Part shown: in pieces, positions 16,135 through 25,304 of the stretch
Position numbering within the stretch: the stretch's first letter is position 1
How the letters are laid out: each line of letters begins with the position of its first letter
The notes under the pieces: model-generated
Databases searched by the model: none
What the model saw: the letters and a program-made list of their open reading frames with translations, nothing else
Told to the model about the DNA's origin: nothing
Made by a program: the position numbers and the translations under genes
Assembly: GCA_035373905.1 (NCBI GenBank)
Contig: DAOSOK010000007.1
Coordinates: 1-64,000 of the forward strand
From: Candidatus Ozemobacteraceae bacterium
GTDB taxonomy: Bacteria; Muiribacteriota; Ozemobacteria; Ozemobacterales; Ozemobacteraceae
DNA: 64,000 nt
Direction: 5' to 3'

Positions 16135-16592
16135 GGCTTCACGGCCAGGAAAATGATTTCCTCTTGGCGGGCGATTCCTTCAGAATTCGTCCACTTCACG
16201 ACCCCGCGGAACTCGAGAATCGTTTTGTTCGGTGTTGTGAAGCGAATTTCGGGTTCGAGCTTGAAATCCTTGTATTTCGTCTGGATTTCCATGACCTTGT
16301 CGATCGTTTCCGGGTATCCGCCCTCCATTTTCACGAACGTCTCGCTATTGGAGGGATTCTGTTCTGAGAGTTCCTTGAAAGGCCTGCTCATTACCTCGGA
16401 CCGGAAGGAATCGAGAATTTTGCGTGCCATCGAGAGTTTCGTCGAGTCGATTTCCTTCGTGGCGCCGATCGTGATCGCGCGGTAGATCGGAATGGCGGCA
16501 AGCATGAAGACGAGCGTAGCGATGAGAACCTCGAGCAGAGAAAGCCCGTTCCGGCCTCTTCCTGATGATGTCCCGTCAGTTTCGTTTCGCAT
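16131..16592 (-). CDS. Minor prepilin, PilV/GspI-like
   Basis: The 153-residue protein has a prepilin leader ending in G and then LSLLEVLIATLVFMLAAIPIYRA, with Glu at mature position 5, typical of PilV/GspI-type minor pilins. The start at ATG 16592 overlaps the end of the upstream 828-residue gene by 17 bases; a longer frame to 16655 is possible but lies deeper inside that gene. Translational coupling along the cluster is likely. Confidence 0.75.
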   Translation of the reverse strand: MRNETDGTSSGRGRNGLSLLEVLIATLVFMLAAIPIYRAITIGATKEIDSTKLSMARKILDSFRSEVMSRPFKELSEQNPSNSETFVKMEGGYPETIDKVMEIQTKYKDFKLEPEIRFTTPNKTILEFRGVVKWTNSEGIARQEEIIFLAVKP

Positions 16593-19062
16593 ATTCGAAC
16601 CTTGCCCAGCGTTTTCCAAGGCTGACAATATACCGCTCCGGGTCGTATTTGCCAATATCGCGCTGAACGGACAACGGGGAAACGCGGCAGGCGGCGCTGT
16701 TGTAGACCACCTCGATACTGTTGAGGTCCTGGCGCTTGAATTCGTTGGTAACGAGATTTCCGTCGATCACGAGAGGATTCCCGGCCGCGTTCTGCGGGGA
16801 ATAATTCGAATAGCAGGCGGCCTGGATCAGGGTGCAGGGAGCATCGACCAGGAACGCCCCCCGTCTGGCGATCAGGGAGAACACGGCGTTTCCGACCCGT
16901 TCGACATTCGCGGAAAGGGAGATGTTATCTCTCGCGACGACGATCCCCTTGCCCGAAACTTTCAGGGGCGACGAGATCGTCAGGTCACCGATGATGTACG
17001 TGACGCCGGAGCAGTCGAAGCTTCCGTCGGGAGCCAACCGCCCGCCGTCCGCGACCGGAACGCTCAGATCGGCCCAGAATTGCGCCTCGTTCTCGTAGAA
17101 ATGCGTTGCCTTTTTCGCATACTGGAGCAGGCTGAACAGGTTGGGGGGCATGCACTCCCACTTTCCCGGATCCCAGTCGGTGACGCTCGTGTATGCCGGC
17201 TTCCCCGGAAGGCCGAAATCCGACGTCTTGTTTCTGTAAAAAATCTCGATTTTCGTGATGTCTTTCGGGTTTCCCGCCTGGCCATGGGGTTGGACGTTGA
17301 TCAGTATGTTCGCGTATTTCGATTCGAGGGGAGCCTCGGCCCGCAGTCCGAGCGGGTATTCAAAGTGCCCTTTCCCGTACAACAGGGTCGGAGCGCTCAG
17401 GGCGTCACAGAACGAGAGGATCGTGAGCATGGATTTGACTCCCGACCGGAGGAGGGGCGGATTGTAAAAATCCGTGTTGCGAAGAACCGGGAAATCGATT
17501 TCATGGGGCCTGTCGGGATTCGTCGCCCGCGACTTCCATTGAAGCGTCGGGATCAGGTTGAACCTCGGATGCGTCGATGCGTATTTATCCATGGCGAGGG
17601 CGTTGAATTCCGTCAGCGTCGGTTCATCGGTGGTTCCCAGGAAGGTATTGGCGTACATCTTCGCATTCGCATTGATACGGATCTGGCCCGGCACCTGGCA
17701 CAGGGAATCGGCGGCGGGATCGTCGCCCGGCGTGCCCGTCAGTCCGGAGCAGGATTTATACTCGCCATTATACAAATTGTGGATGCAGATCGTCGCCACG
17801 CCGCCGCTCCAGTCGATCGGATTCTCGATCCCGCTCCCCTCGCCCGGGTATTTGTCGGACGCCTGCTCGAACAGCAGGTTGGAGTTTGCGACGAAGAAGG
17901 AATACTCGGGGGCCGGAGGCTGAACGTCGGATACCTTGAATTCCCTGTCGGCGACAAGCGTTCGCCTGATCACAGGCCCACCCTGGCCTTGCGGCCGGTA
18001 CTCGACGTCGGCGGTGAATCTGAGAACGCCGCCCTTCTCCACAACTTTCGGGATTTTCGAGGGGCCGAACGCCGTCTTGTCGATCATGCCTTTCAGAACT
18101 CCGGGAACGGCATCGTATCCTTTCCGGATGCTTTCCCGCAGGAGCGAGGCCTCCCAGCTGATCGCGTGAAGATCGGCATCCGAGGTTTCCTCCATCATCC
18201 GGCGCCGGATGGCCTCCAGGTTGAATTCGGGTTCATCCCCGATATCGATGTACGATTTCATGATCCCGTTGATGTCCACGTAACTCGCCACGTCGTAATC
18301 AAGGCCAATGATGGGGATTTTCACCTTGATCCGGTAAGCGATGGTCGAGTCGTTCGATTTGTTGACCCTGACGTAGCGGTCGGTAGCAAGGGATTCCCCG
18401 ATCGAGGGGCTGAGCTTGATCTCCTCCTCGTCCTGGTTCTGGAAGTTCGGCAGGTTCACCTTCACGCCCAGCGATCCGATGAGATCCTCGATCCGACCAG
18501 CGCTGTCCGGTTCGTCATCGAAGTTGTCGAGAAACGCGGCGGTCTCACCGTTCGTCTGCCGCGGCCTGATCGAGATTCCCGGAACCGAATACCCTGCTTT
18601 TTTCGAGGTGAACGCGGCCGCGGATAAGACTTCGCACTTCAACCCGAGCGAGACGTGGTCGGGACCTCCCAGTTCGGTGAGCATGCTCCTGATCGGCGCG
18701 AGGGCGGGAGTCGTCAGATCGAACGACGGCAGAGGCTTCGCGGCGTACGGTGCGAGACTCAGCGGGGAATTCTGTCCCGACGGGTCGCTCAGCTTCCCGT
18801 TGGAGATCTCGGCGGGATAACGGAAATATTGATATATATTCGGATCATTTTTATCATTCATCAGATCCTTCACATATCTGAGAAGCAGTTCGACGGATGA
18901 TTCGGCCAGAGCCTCGGCCTTCTTCTCGTTGCTCGCGAAGCGGGTGAGATACTGTCTCGAGGTGTTCGACTTGAAGAAGGTGATGACGATGACGAGCAGA
19001 ACGCTGATCACGCCTATCACGACGAGATAGGCGGAACCGCCCTTCCCGGTCGAGACGCTCAT
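16576..19062 (-). CDS. PilX-like large pilus-assembly protein
   Basis: The 828-residue protein has one N-terminal membrane helix (GGSAYLVVIGVISVLLVIVITFF) followed by a helix ending KKAEALAESSVELLL. This is the PilX/GspK-like pattern in which the transmembrane helix leads into an A-E-A motif. The remaining 750 residues form a large extracytoplasmic region without a family I recognise; PilX is normally about 200 residues and GspK about 320. The start ATG 19062 has CAGGAG 8 bases upstream and sits 1 base after the upstream stop. By analogy it would be the large tip subunit of this pilus system. Confidence 0.65.
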   Translation of the reverse strand: MSVSTGKGGSAYLVVIGVISVLLVIVITFFKSNTSRQYLTRFASNEKKAEALAESSVELLLRYVKDLMNDKNDPNIYQYFRYPAEISNGKLSDPSGQNSPLSLAPYAAKPLPSFDLTTPALAPIRSMLTELGGPDHVSLGLKCEVLSAAAFTSKKAGYSVPGISIRPRQTNGETAAFLDNFDDEPDSAGRIEDLIGSLGVKVNLPNFQNQDEEEIKLSPSIGESLATDRYVRVNKSNDSTIAYRIKVKIPIIGLDYDVASYVDINGIMKSYIDIGDEPEFNLEAIRRRMMEETSDADLHAISWEASLLRESIRKGYDAVPGVLKGMIDKTAFGPSKIPKVVEKGGVLRFTADVEYRPQGQGGPVIRRTLVADREFKVSDVQPPAPEYSFFVANSNLLFEQASDKYPGEGSGIENPIDWSGGVATICIHNLYNGEYKSCSGLTGTPGDDPAADSLCQVPGQIRINANAKMYANTFLGTTDEPTLTEFNALAMDKYASTHPRFNLIPTLQWKSRATNPDRPHEIDFPVLRNTDFYNPPLLRSGVKSMLTILSFCDALSAPTLLYGKGHFEYPLGLRAEAPLESKYANILINVQPHGQAGNPKDITKIEIFYRNKTSDFGLPGKPAYTSVTDWDPGKWECMPPNLFSLLQYAKKATHFYENEAQFWADLSVPVADGGRLAPDGSFDCSGVTYIIGDLTISSPLKVSGKGIVVARDNISLSANVERVGNAVFSLIARRGAFLVDAPCTLIQAACYSNYSPQNAAGNPLVIDGNLVTNEFKRQDLNSIEVVYNSAACRVSPLSVQRDIGKYDPERYIVSLGKRWARFEYAKRN

Positions 19063-19063
19063 C

Positions 19064-20011
19064 TCAGTTTCTCCTGTCATCGAAATACCCCTCGAATTCC
19101 CTGATCCGCTTTTTCGCATCGGCGACGCACGCATCGCGATCGGCCGGAGTGGCGCCGATTTCCTTCATGTCACGCTCGACGATCCTGTTGAAGGTCGCCT
19201 CGTCGTTCGCCGCGACCAGGTGCTCGTTCATGTATTCGGCATACGCATACGCATCGCCGGACTTGTCGAGGCCGAGCACTCCGAGATCGTTGTCCCGCTG
19301 GAGCATCGCCTGTTGTTTGAAAAGATTCGCGAATAACAGCTTGTTCTGCAGTTTAGCGGAGGCCTGGAGCATATAATCGTAGATGAGGTGCTTCGAAACG
19401 GGCGTGGCATCGGGGTCGTTGAGAGCTTTTTCGAACGATCGCAATGCCCCCTGGTAATCTTTCGATTCGAGGAGGGCGAGGCCTTCCTTCATGTCGGGTA
19501 GCAGCCGAAGACGGTAGACTTCCTTGGTCTTCTCGGTCATCGACTCGTCCTCGAGTTTTTCACGAAGCCATTTTTCGGAAGCCTCCGCCATCTTTCTGCG
19601 GTGGGAACGGATTCTGCCGGCTTTTTCCTCGAGCTGGGCCATCGTGTCGGGAGTAAGCGTGACCGGCGGAACCGCGGGCTGAGCCGAAGTCGTTTCGAGA
19701 GGAGGCAGGCCACCGTTGCCATGCGATGTTCCCGTCGTCGGGCCGCCAAGAGGGACGAGCTCGCGGCCCGGAAGTGCGTCCTGGTCAGGGTCGCGGGGGG
19801 AAGCGTCCGGACGAGAGGCCGTTCCGAGGGCCCCGGGCTTTCCAGTTCCGGTGCGGGGGGGACTTTTTCTGCCTGTCTCGCGCGTCAGTTTTTTATCCGT
19901 ATCGGTACCTCGGTGGGTCCTCGATGGGTGGGATCTGAAAAAGAGGAACAGCAACGTGCAGAGGCAGATCGATACGACCAAAGCCAGGATCGCGACCCGC
20001 TGATTATCCAA
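19064..20011 (-). CDS. Membrane-anchored helical (TPR-like) protein of the pilin cluster
   Basis: The 315-residue protein starts with TTG, supported by GAGG 8 bases upstream. Residues 6-26 are a membrane anchor and residues 30-115 a Pro/Gly/Thr-rich linker. The rest is a helical domain including ALLESKDYQGALRSFEKAL, a tetratricopeptide-like unit. TPR proteins often accompany pili as assembly or pilotin factors. It is the first gene of the cluster; the -10 box TATTAT with TGG extension (20108-20116) lies about 100 bases upstream. Confidence 0.65.
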   Translation of the reverse strand: MDNQRVAILALVVSICLCTLLFLFFRSHPSRTHRGTDTDKKLTRETGRKSPPRTGTGKPGALGTASRPDASPRDPDQDALPGRELVPLGGPTTGTSHGNGGLPPLETTSAQPAVPPVTLTPDTMAQLEEKAGRIRSHRRKMAEASEKWLREKLEDESMTEKTKEVYRLRLLPDMKEGLALLESKDYQGALRSFEKALNDPDATPVSKHLIYDYMLQASAKLQNKLLFANLFKQQAMLQRDNDLGVLGLDKSGDAYAYAEYMNEHLVAANDEATFNRIVERDMKEIGATPADRDACVADAKKRIREFEGYFDDRRN

Positions 20012-20107
20012 TCTTCATTCCTCGCTGTAACGGATCTGTTGTGAAGGTTGAAGCCACTTTTCAGACGAACGGCAGAGGCCTTTGGTTCATCCCTGTCTTC
20101 TCCTCTG

Positions 20108-20116
20108 ATAATACCA
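20108..20116 (-). promoter_or_regulatory. Extended -10 element upstream of the pilin cluster
   Basis: On the minus strand TGGTATTAT, an extended -10 without a convincing -35, is the only promoter-like signal before the TTG start at 20011. Confidence 0.35.
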
Positions 20117-20126
20117 TGAGTCGAAA

Positions 20127-20156
20127 TTGCGCTCCATTGCCAGTCTGTTTTATCAT
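20127..20156 (+). promoter_or_regulatory. Promoter of ferritin
   Basis: TTGCGC (20127-20132) and TATCAT (20151-20156) are 18 bases apart, about 60 bases before ATG 20217. Confidence 0.45.
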
Positions 20157-20216
20157 GACCGCGTGCCCGTACCCGCGGCAGACCTTCCGCGAGATTTCGT
20201 TGAAAGGACACCACAC

Positions 20217-20741
20217 ATGATCAGCAAAAAAATGGCAAAAATCATGAACGAGCAGATCACCAAGGAGCTGTTTTCCGGGTATCTGTATCTTTCCATGGCC
20301 TCGTATTTCGAGGTCGAGAACCTTCCCGGTATCGCCAACTGGATGCGCGTCCAAGCCCAGGAAGAAACATCCCACGCGATGATCTTCTTCAACTACATGG
20401 CCGACCAGGGCGAGCGAGCCCTGATGGGAGCGATTGCCGCCCCCGAATCATCCTTCAAATCAGTCCTGGACGTCTTTGAAAAGACGCTCGCCCATGAGAA
20501 GACCGTCACCGCCTCAATCTACAAACTGCTCGACCAGGCCGTCGCCGATCACGACTACGCAACCCAGAATTTCCTCCAGTGGTTCGTGAAGGAACAGGTC
20601 GAGGAAGAGAAGAATGCCGACACGATCATCGGCAAACTCAAGCGCATCGGGAAAAGCGAAGACGGCCTGTTCATGCTCGACAAGGAACTGGCCGCCCGCG
20701 TGTTCGTCCTGCCCGCCCCCCTCGCCGGCGGAGCGGCATGA
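20217..20741 (+). CDS. ftnA: Ferritin (non-haem, FtnA type)
   Basis: The 174-residue four-helix protein stores iron by oxidising Fe(II) at a ferroxidase centre. Visible ligands are Glu in MNEQITKELFSGYLYLSMA, the E-x-x-H pair in AQEETSHAMIFF, and Glu in WFVKEQVEEEKNAD, all in the bacterial ferritin order. The length matches FtnA. ATG 20217 is preceded by AAAGGA, whereas the in-frame upstream start at 20127 falls inside the promoter. Monocistronic, with its own terminator. Confidence 0.9.
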   Translation: MISKKMAKIMNEQITKELFSGYLYLSMASYFEVENLPGIANWMRVQAQEETSHAMIFFNYMADQGERALMGAIAAPESSFKSVLDVFEKTLAHEKTVTASIYKLLDQAVADHDYATQNFLQWFVKEQVEEEKNADTIIGKLKRIGKSEDGLFMLDKELAARVFVLPAPLAGGAA

Positions 20742-20777
20742 ATCGGACACAGACACTCACCCAAGCTTCTCAACGGG

Positions 20778-20805
20778 CGGTGCAGCGAACGCTGCACCGT
20801 TTTTT
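20778..20805 (+). terminator. Rho-independent terminator of ferritin
   Basis: CGGTGCAGCG and its complement form a tight hairpin followed by six T residues. Confidence 0.8.
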
Positions 20806-20843
20806 CGAGGCCTGTGATTCGTCCTTTCCTGAGGACCCCGGTA

Positions 20844-20873
20844 TTGCATTCTGAAGAGGGTGAATGATATTCT
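20844..20873 (+). promoter_or_regulatory. Promoter of the permease-cyclase pair
   Basis: TTGCAT (20844-20849) and TATTCT (20868-20873) are 18 bases apart, with a leader of about 45 bases before ATG 20926. Confidence 0.45.
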
Positions 20874-20925
20874 CCCCCATTCCCGTTCGCGTTTTTGCGG
20901 ATGAACCAGACGAAAGAGGTACGGC

Positions 20926-22611
20926 ATGCGACAGAAAGAGGATGGGCTGAATCTCGCCCCGCCTTCGGCAGGAGAGAAGCCCCGGGGTTTTTTCGATCAC
21001 ATTTTCGCGACCAAGTCCGTCACCGAGATATCGGCGACGCTCGATGAAAATCCCCATGGCACCGGACTTCGCCGCGCCCTCACCTCCTGGGACCTCACGC
21101 TCCTCGGGGTCGGGGCCATCATCGGGGCCGGAATTCTTTCAACGCTCGGAACTGGCCTCGCCGGTGGTTTCGACTCGGCCTACGGAATCACCCGGCCAGC
21201 CGCCGGCCCGGCCCTCGTCATCAGTTTCATCCTGACGGCCGTCGCCTGTGGTTTCACCGCCCTCTGCTACGCGGAGATGGCGTCGATGATTCCGGTCTCG
21301 GGGTCGGCATATACCTATGCCTATGCAACGATGGGCGAGTTGTGCGCCTGGATCATCGGCTGGGACCTCCTGCTGGAGTATGCCGTTTCGAACGTCGCCG
21401 TCGCGATCTCATGGGGGGGGTATGCGAACAACCTGCTCCAGGGGTTCGGGTTGCATCTTCCGGCCTGGCTAACAATCGACCTGAGATCCATGCTGTTGCC
21501 CACCAAGGAGTGGATAGCGGCCCATCCCGGCTTTTCCTTCACCGACAAACTCTCCCTTCTGCCCCAATGCCTGAGCGGCGCCGTCAACGGCGCGGATGTG
21601 TTCGCCAACTGGGCGGTCCTCAAGACCGCCCCGGTCATCGCGGGCATCCCGATCGGCATCAACCTTCTGCCGATGTGCATCACGTTCTTCATCACCCTGC
21701 TGTGCGTATGGGGCATCAAGGAATCGGTTCGCCTGAACAACATCATGGTGGCGATCAAGGTCGGTCTTCTGCTCCTCGTCATCGCCGTCGGCGCGTTTTA
21801 CGTGAATCCGACCAACTACATCCCCTTCGCACCGAACGGCTGGAGCGGGATCCAGGCGGGCGCGGCAATCATCTTCTTCGCATTCATCGGGTTCGACTCG
21901 GTCAGCACGACCGCCGAGGAGTGCAAGGATCCGGGGCGAGACCTCCCCCGGGGCATCATAGGGTCGTTAATTATATCAACATTAATATATGTTGGAGTCT
22001 GCATCGTCATCAGCGGCATGATGCCCTTCACGGCGTATCACGGCGTCAGCGACCCCGTCGCGCACGCGTTTTCGAACATCGGCATGCACAAGGTCGCCGG
22101 CATCGTCTCGATCGGCGCCGTGGCGGCCCTGAGCGGCGCCCTGCTCGTCTATCAGCTCGGACAGCCTCGCATCTTCATGGCCATGAGTCGCGACGGGCTG
22201 CTGCCCGAATGGTTCTCGCGCGTCAGCCCCCGGTTCGGCACGCCTGCGAACGCCACCTGGCTCACCGGCCTGCTCGTTCTGCTCCCCGCCGGGCTGTTGA
22301 ACATCGACGAGGTGGTCGAGCTGACGAACATCGGCACGCTGTTCGCGTTCATCATCGTCGCGGTCGGCGTCATGATCCTCCGCGTCCGGGCCCCCGAGCA
22401 TCCGCGCAGGTTCAAGGTCCCGATGGTCTGGGTGACCGCCCCCCTCGGCATTCTCTTTTGCACATGGCTCGCCTGGGGCCTCCCCCACGCGACGTGGGTC
22501 CGATTCTTCGTCTGGCTCGGCCTCGGCTTCCTCATCTACTATTTCTACGGATACGGCCATGCCCGCCACCGCGCGGCGGAAGCGGCGAAGAAACTGGCCT
22601 CGAACGTCTGA
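20926..22611 (+). CDS. APC-superfamily cationic amino-acid permease
   Basis: The 561-residue protein has about 12-14 membrane helices. The first helix carries LLGVGAIIGAGIL, the APC fold's unwound substrate-binding helix. ALCYAEMASMIPVSGSAYTYAYATMGE is the signature of the cationic amino acid transporter (CAT/YfnA) group, and FFAFIGFDSVSTTAEE lies in helix 6. It would import amino acids by proton or ion coupling. AAGAGG precedes ATG 20926. The cyclase gene follows 23 bases later, so permease and signalling enzyme may share a transcript. Confidence 0.85.
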   Translation: MRQKEDGLNLAPPSAGEKPRGFFDHIFATKSVTEISATLDENPHGTGLRRALTSWDLTLLGVGAIIGAGILSTLGTGLAGGFDSAYGITRPAAGPALVISFILTAVACGFTALCYAEMASMIPVSGSAYTYAYATMGELCAWIIGWDLLLEYAVSNVAVAISWGGYANNLLQGFGLHLPAWLTIDLRSMLLPTKEWIAAHPGFSFTDKLSLLPQCLSGAVNGADVFANWAVLKTAPVIAGIPIGINLLPMCITFFITLLCVWGIKESVRLNNIMVAIKVGLLLLVIAVGAFYVNPTNYIPFAPNGWSGIQAGAAIIFFAFIGFDSVSTTAEECKDPGRDLPRGIIGSLIISTLIYVGVCIVISGMMPFTAYHGVSDPVAHAFSNIGMHKVAGIVSIGAVAALSGALLVYQLGQPRIFMAMSRDGLLPEWFSRVSPRFGTPANATWLTGLLVLLPAGLLNIDEVVELTNIGTLFAFIIVAVGVMILRVRAPEHPRRFKVPMVWVTAPLGILFCTWLAWGLPHATWVRFFVWLGLGFLIYYFYGYGHARHRAAEAAKKLASNV

Positions 22612-22634
22612 GACGACGGCGGAGAGGGCGTCAC

Positions 22635-25049
22635 ATGAGCGAAACGAAGTTTCCGGGCCAGGAAGGCATCGCAGGAGGCTCCTATTCCCCCGAAGCCCGG
22701 GATCTTCTCGCAAAACTGCAGAGCTGCCGCTTCGAGCCGGCGGAGCTGGCGGCCACGGTCGACAGGCTTCCGACCGGGGAACGCCAGGCGGTTCTGACGG
22801 TCCTCTTCGATACCCTCAGGGAGCGGAACACGCTTCTCGAGGTGAACGATGAGCTCGGCAGGCAACTCGAACTCGGGCCGCTGATCCAGGCGATCGTCTT
22901 TCACATCACCGACATTCTCGAGGCCGACCGCAGTTCGCTCTTCCTGATCGACTGGAAGACGAACGAGCTGTGGTCGAAAGTCGCGCAGGGCATCGAGTTC
23001 TCGGAAATCCGGTTCCCGGTCACGGTCGGGCTTGCAGGGCTGGTTGCGCGAACAGGCGAGACGCTGAACATCGAGGACGTGTATCAGCACCCTCTGTTCA
23101 ATCAGAGTATCGACAAGCAGACGGGCTATCGCACGCGAACCATGCTCTGCATGCCGATCTTCAATCGCGAGAAGATGATCATCGGCGTCGTGCAGGTGAT
23201 CAACAAGCGCAACGGGCTGTTCACCGACCGCGACATCGCCAGGCTGGGCGCCCTCGGCCGGATGCTCTCGCTCACGCTCGAAAATGCGATCCTGTATGAC
23301 AGCGTAAAGACCTCCCAGCGGAAGATCGAAGCCCTGCTCAACGTCGCGAACGCTCTCAGCAGTTCGATCGAACTGCGCGACCTGATCCAGGTCATCATGG
23401 CGAAGGCTACGGAGCTTCTCGCGGCAGACCGGTCCACGCTGTTTCTCATCGACAAGGAGACGGACGAACTCTGGTCGTCGGCCTCCTCCGGCGGAGAGAT
23501 CAAGGAGATCCGGTTCCCCAAGCACTTGGGAATCGCTGGCCACGTCGCGACGACGGGCGACGTGCTGAATATCCCCGACGCCTACGAGTATCCCGGCTTC
23601 AACCGGGAAATCGACAAGAAGACGGGCTACCGCACGAAGTCGATTCTCTGCATGCCGATCCGCGGCATCGACAACCAGACGATCGGCGTCACGCAGATCA
23701 TCAACAAGAAGGCGGGCACCTTCGACCGCACCGACGAGGAGATGCTCGGCGCGTTCTCGGCACAGGCGGCCGTTTCCCTGCAGAACGCCCAGCTGTACGA
23801 GCGCACCATGACGATGAAGAAGTATCTCGAGGCGATTCTCAGTTCGCTCTCGAACGGCGTCGTCACGCTCGACCACAAGCGGCGCCTGGTGAAGATCAAC
23901 CCGACCGCCTGCCGCATCATGGGCATTTCGTGCGAATCCGAGGCGGCAAACCGGACGATCGACGCGGTGCTGGAAACGCGGAACGCCGGACTGCTGGCAC
24001 AGATCGACAAGGTGTTCGACACCGGAACGGCGCAGGCGCTCTACGACGTCGATTACATCCCCGCCACGGGCGATCACCACTCGATCAATTTCATCACCGT
24101 GCCACTCACCGACGACGCCGGAAAATCCCTGGGGGTCGTGCTGGTGCTCGAGGACATCACGAAAGAGAAGCGCGTCAAGTCGAATCTCACCCGCTATATG
24201 TCGAAAGACCTCGTGGACAAGCTCACCTCGGGCGCGGGGTCGGTCGAACTGGGCGGGACGAAACGGGAAGTCACGATTCTGTTTTCGGATATCAGGGGAT
24301 ATACGAGTCTCACCGAAAAACTCGGGCCGAACGAGATCGTCGAGATGCTCAACGAGTATTTCTCGCACATGGTCGACGCGATCTTCAAGTTCGACGGCGT
24401 GCTCGACAAGTTCATCGGCGATGCGATCATGGCCGTGTTCGGAGCGCCGGTTCCCCTGCCGGATCACGCCCTGCGGTCGGTGAAGGCCGCGCTCGAGATG
24501 AAGAATGCGCTGACCGGCTTCAACGAGGCGCGCGTCGCAAACGGGAAGGTTCCGATCCAGATCGGCATCGGCATCTCCACCGGCGAGGTGCTGTGCGGCA
24601 ACATCGGCTCGAACAAACGCATGGAATACACGGCAATCGGAGACGGGGTGAACCTCTCCTCGCGGCTCGAGTCGGCAACGAAACTGTACCGCGCCATGAC
24701 TCTGCTTTCCGAGTTCACCTACGACCAGGTGAAGGACCACGTCTTCACCCGCGAACTCGATTTCATCCGGGTCAAAGGAAAGCAGAAGCCGGTCAGAATC
24801 TACGAACTGCTGGGCGAGGCCGGTTGCCGGCTCGACGATCCGACGATGTACGCCGTCGATCATTTCGTGAAAGGCCACCGCCTGTTCTTCAAACGCGATT
24901 TCCGACTCGCTCAGAACGAGTTCGAGGAAGCCCTCAGAAAACGGCCCGACGATCTGGCTTCGACCCTGTATCTCAACCGATGCCGAGCCTGCATCGAGAA
25001 CCCGCCGCCCCCGACGTGGGACGGGGTGTACGACCTCAAAGAAAAATAG
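22635..25049 (+). CDS. GAF-GAF-PAS class III adenylate cyclase
   Basis: The 804-residue protein has two GAF domains (about 75-225 and 238-395) and a PAS domain (about 399-510). A class III nucleotide cyclase domain (about 539-725) follows, then a short helical tail. The cyclase carries both metal aspartates (FSDIRGYT and GDAIMAVFG), the lysine in LDKFIGD and EYTAIGDGVNLSSRLE, the pattern of bacterial adenylate cyclases. No membrane segment is seen, so it is a cytosolic sensor. The true start is ATG 22635 with GGAGAGG upstream; a much longer frame reading back through the permease gene is an overlap artefact. A cNMP-binding protein at 58041 is a possible receiver. Confidence 0.9.
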   Translation: MSETKFPGQEGIAGGSYSPEARDLLAKLQSCRFEPAELAATVDRLPTGERQAVLTVLFDTLRERNTLLEVNDELGRQLELGPLIQAIVFHITDILEADRSSLFLIDWKTNELWSKVAQGIEFSEIRFPVTVGLAGLVARTGETLNIEDVYQHPLFNQSIDKQTGYRTRTMLCMPIFNREKMIIGVVQVINKRNGLFTDRDIARLGALGRMLSLTLENAILYDSVKTSQRKIEALLNVANALSSSIELRDLIQVIMAKATELLAADRSTLFLIDKETDELWSSASSGGEIKEIRFPKHLGIAGHVATTGDVLNIPDAYEYPGFNREIDKKTGYRTKSILCMPIRGIDNQTIGVTQIINKKAGTFDRTDEEMLGAFSAQAAVSLQNAQLYERTMTMKKYLEAILSSLSNGVVTLDHKRRLVKINPTACRIMGISCESEAANRTIDAVLETRNAGLLAQIDKVFDTGTAQALYDVDYIPATGDHHSINFITVPLTDDAGKSLGVVLVLEDITKEKRVKSNLTRYMSKDLVDKLTSGAGSVELGGTKREVTILFSDIRGYTSLTEKLGPNEIVEMLNEYFSHMVDAIFKFDGVLDKFIGDAIMAVFGAPVPLPDHALRSVKAALEMKNALTGFNEARVANGKVPIQIGIGISTGEVLCGNIGSNKRMEYTAIGDGVNLSSRLESATKLYRAMTLLSEFTYDQVKDHVFTRELDFIRVKGKQKPVRIYELLGEAGCRLDDPTMYAVDHFVKGHRLFFKRDFRLAQNEFEEALRKRPDDLASTLYLNRCRACIENPPPPTWDGVYDLKEK

Positions 25050-25196
25050 CATTTTATATATATTTATTTCGCAACCTCGCTCGAATCCGATCGCGAGGGT
25101 CCGCCGCGGGGTGGATGTGTTTTCAAACCCGCCCCAACCGAAAAAACATTGGATTTTCCGGCTCCGAGGGCAGGGACATAAAATTGAAAATTTGGC

Positions 25197-25225
25197 TTGA
25201 CGAGGAATTCGAGGAGTGGTATTCT
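25197..25225 (+). promoter_or_regulatory. Strong promoter of the infC operon
   Basis: TTGACG (25197-25202) and TATTCT (25220-25225) are 17 bases apart. The region 25050-25196 between the cyclase and this promoter holds an AT-rich patch (25052-25070) and a weak hairpin (CTCGC...GCGAG), but no gene. Confidence 0.65.
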
Positions 25226-25304
25226 TTACGATACGCAAGAAGGACGTCGTCCTCACCTCCAGCCGAAGGCGAAGAGGTCTGAGCCCGGGAGACCGGGAGA
25301 AGCC

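Noticed and set aside
21342..22634. Upstream extension of the cyclase frame by 431 codons
   Set aside because: The extension overlaps the permease gene in another frame and is Arg-rich nonsense; ATG 22635 has a ribosome site.
22545..25256. 903-codon antisense open frame across the cyclase gene
   Set aside because: Same GC-skew artefact; the sense frame has complete GAF, PAS and cyclase domains.
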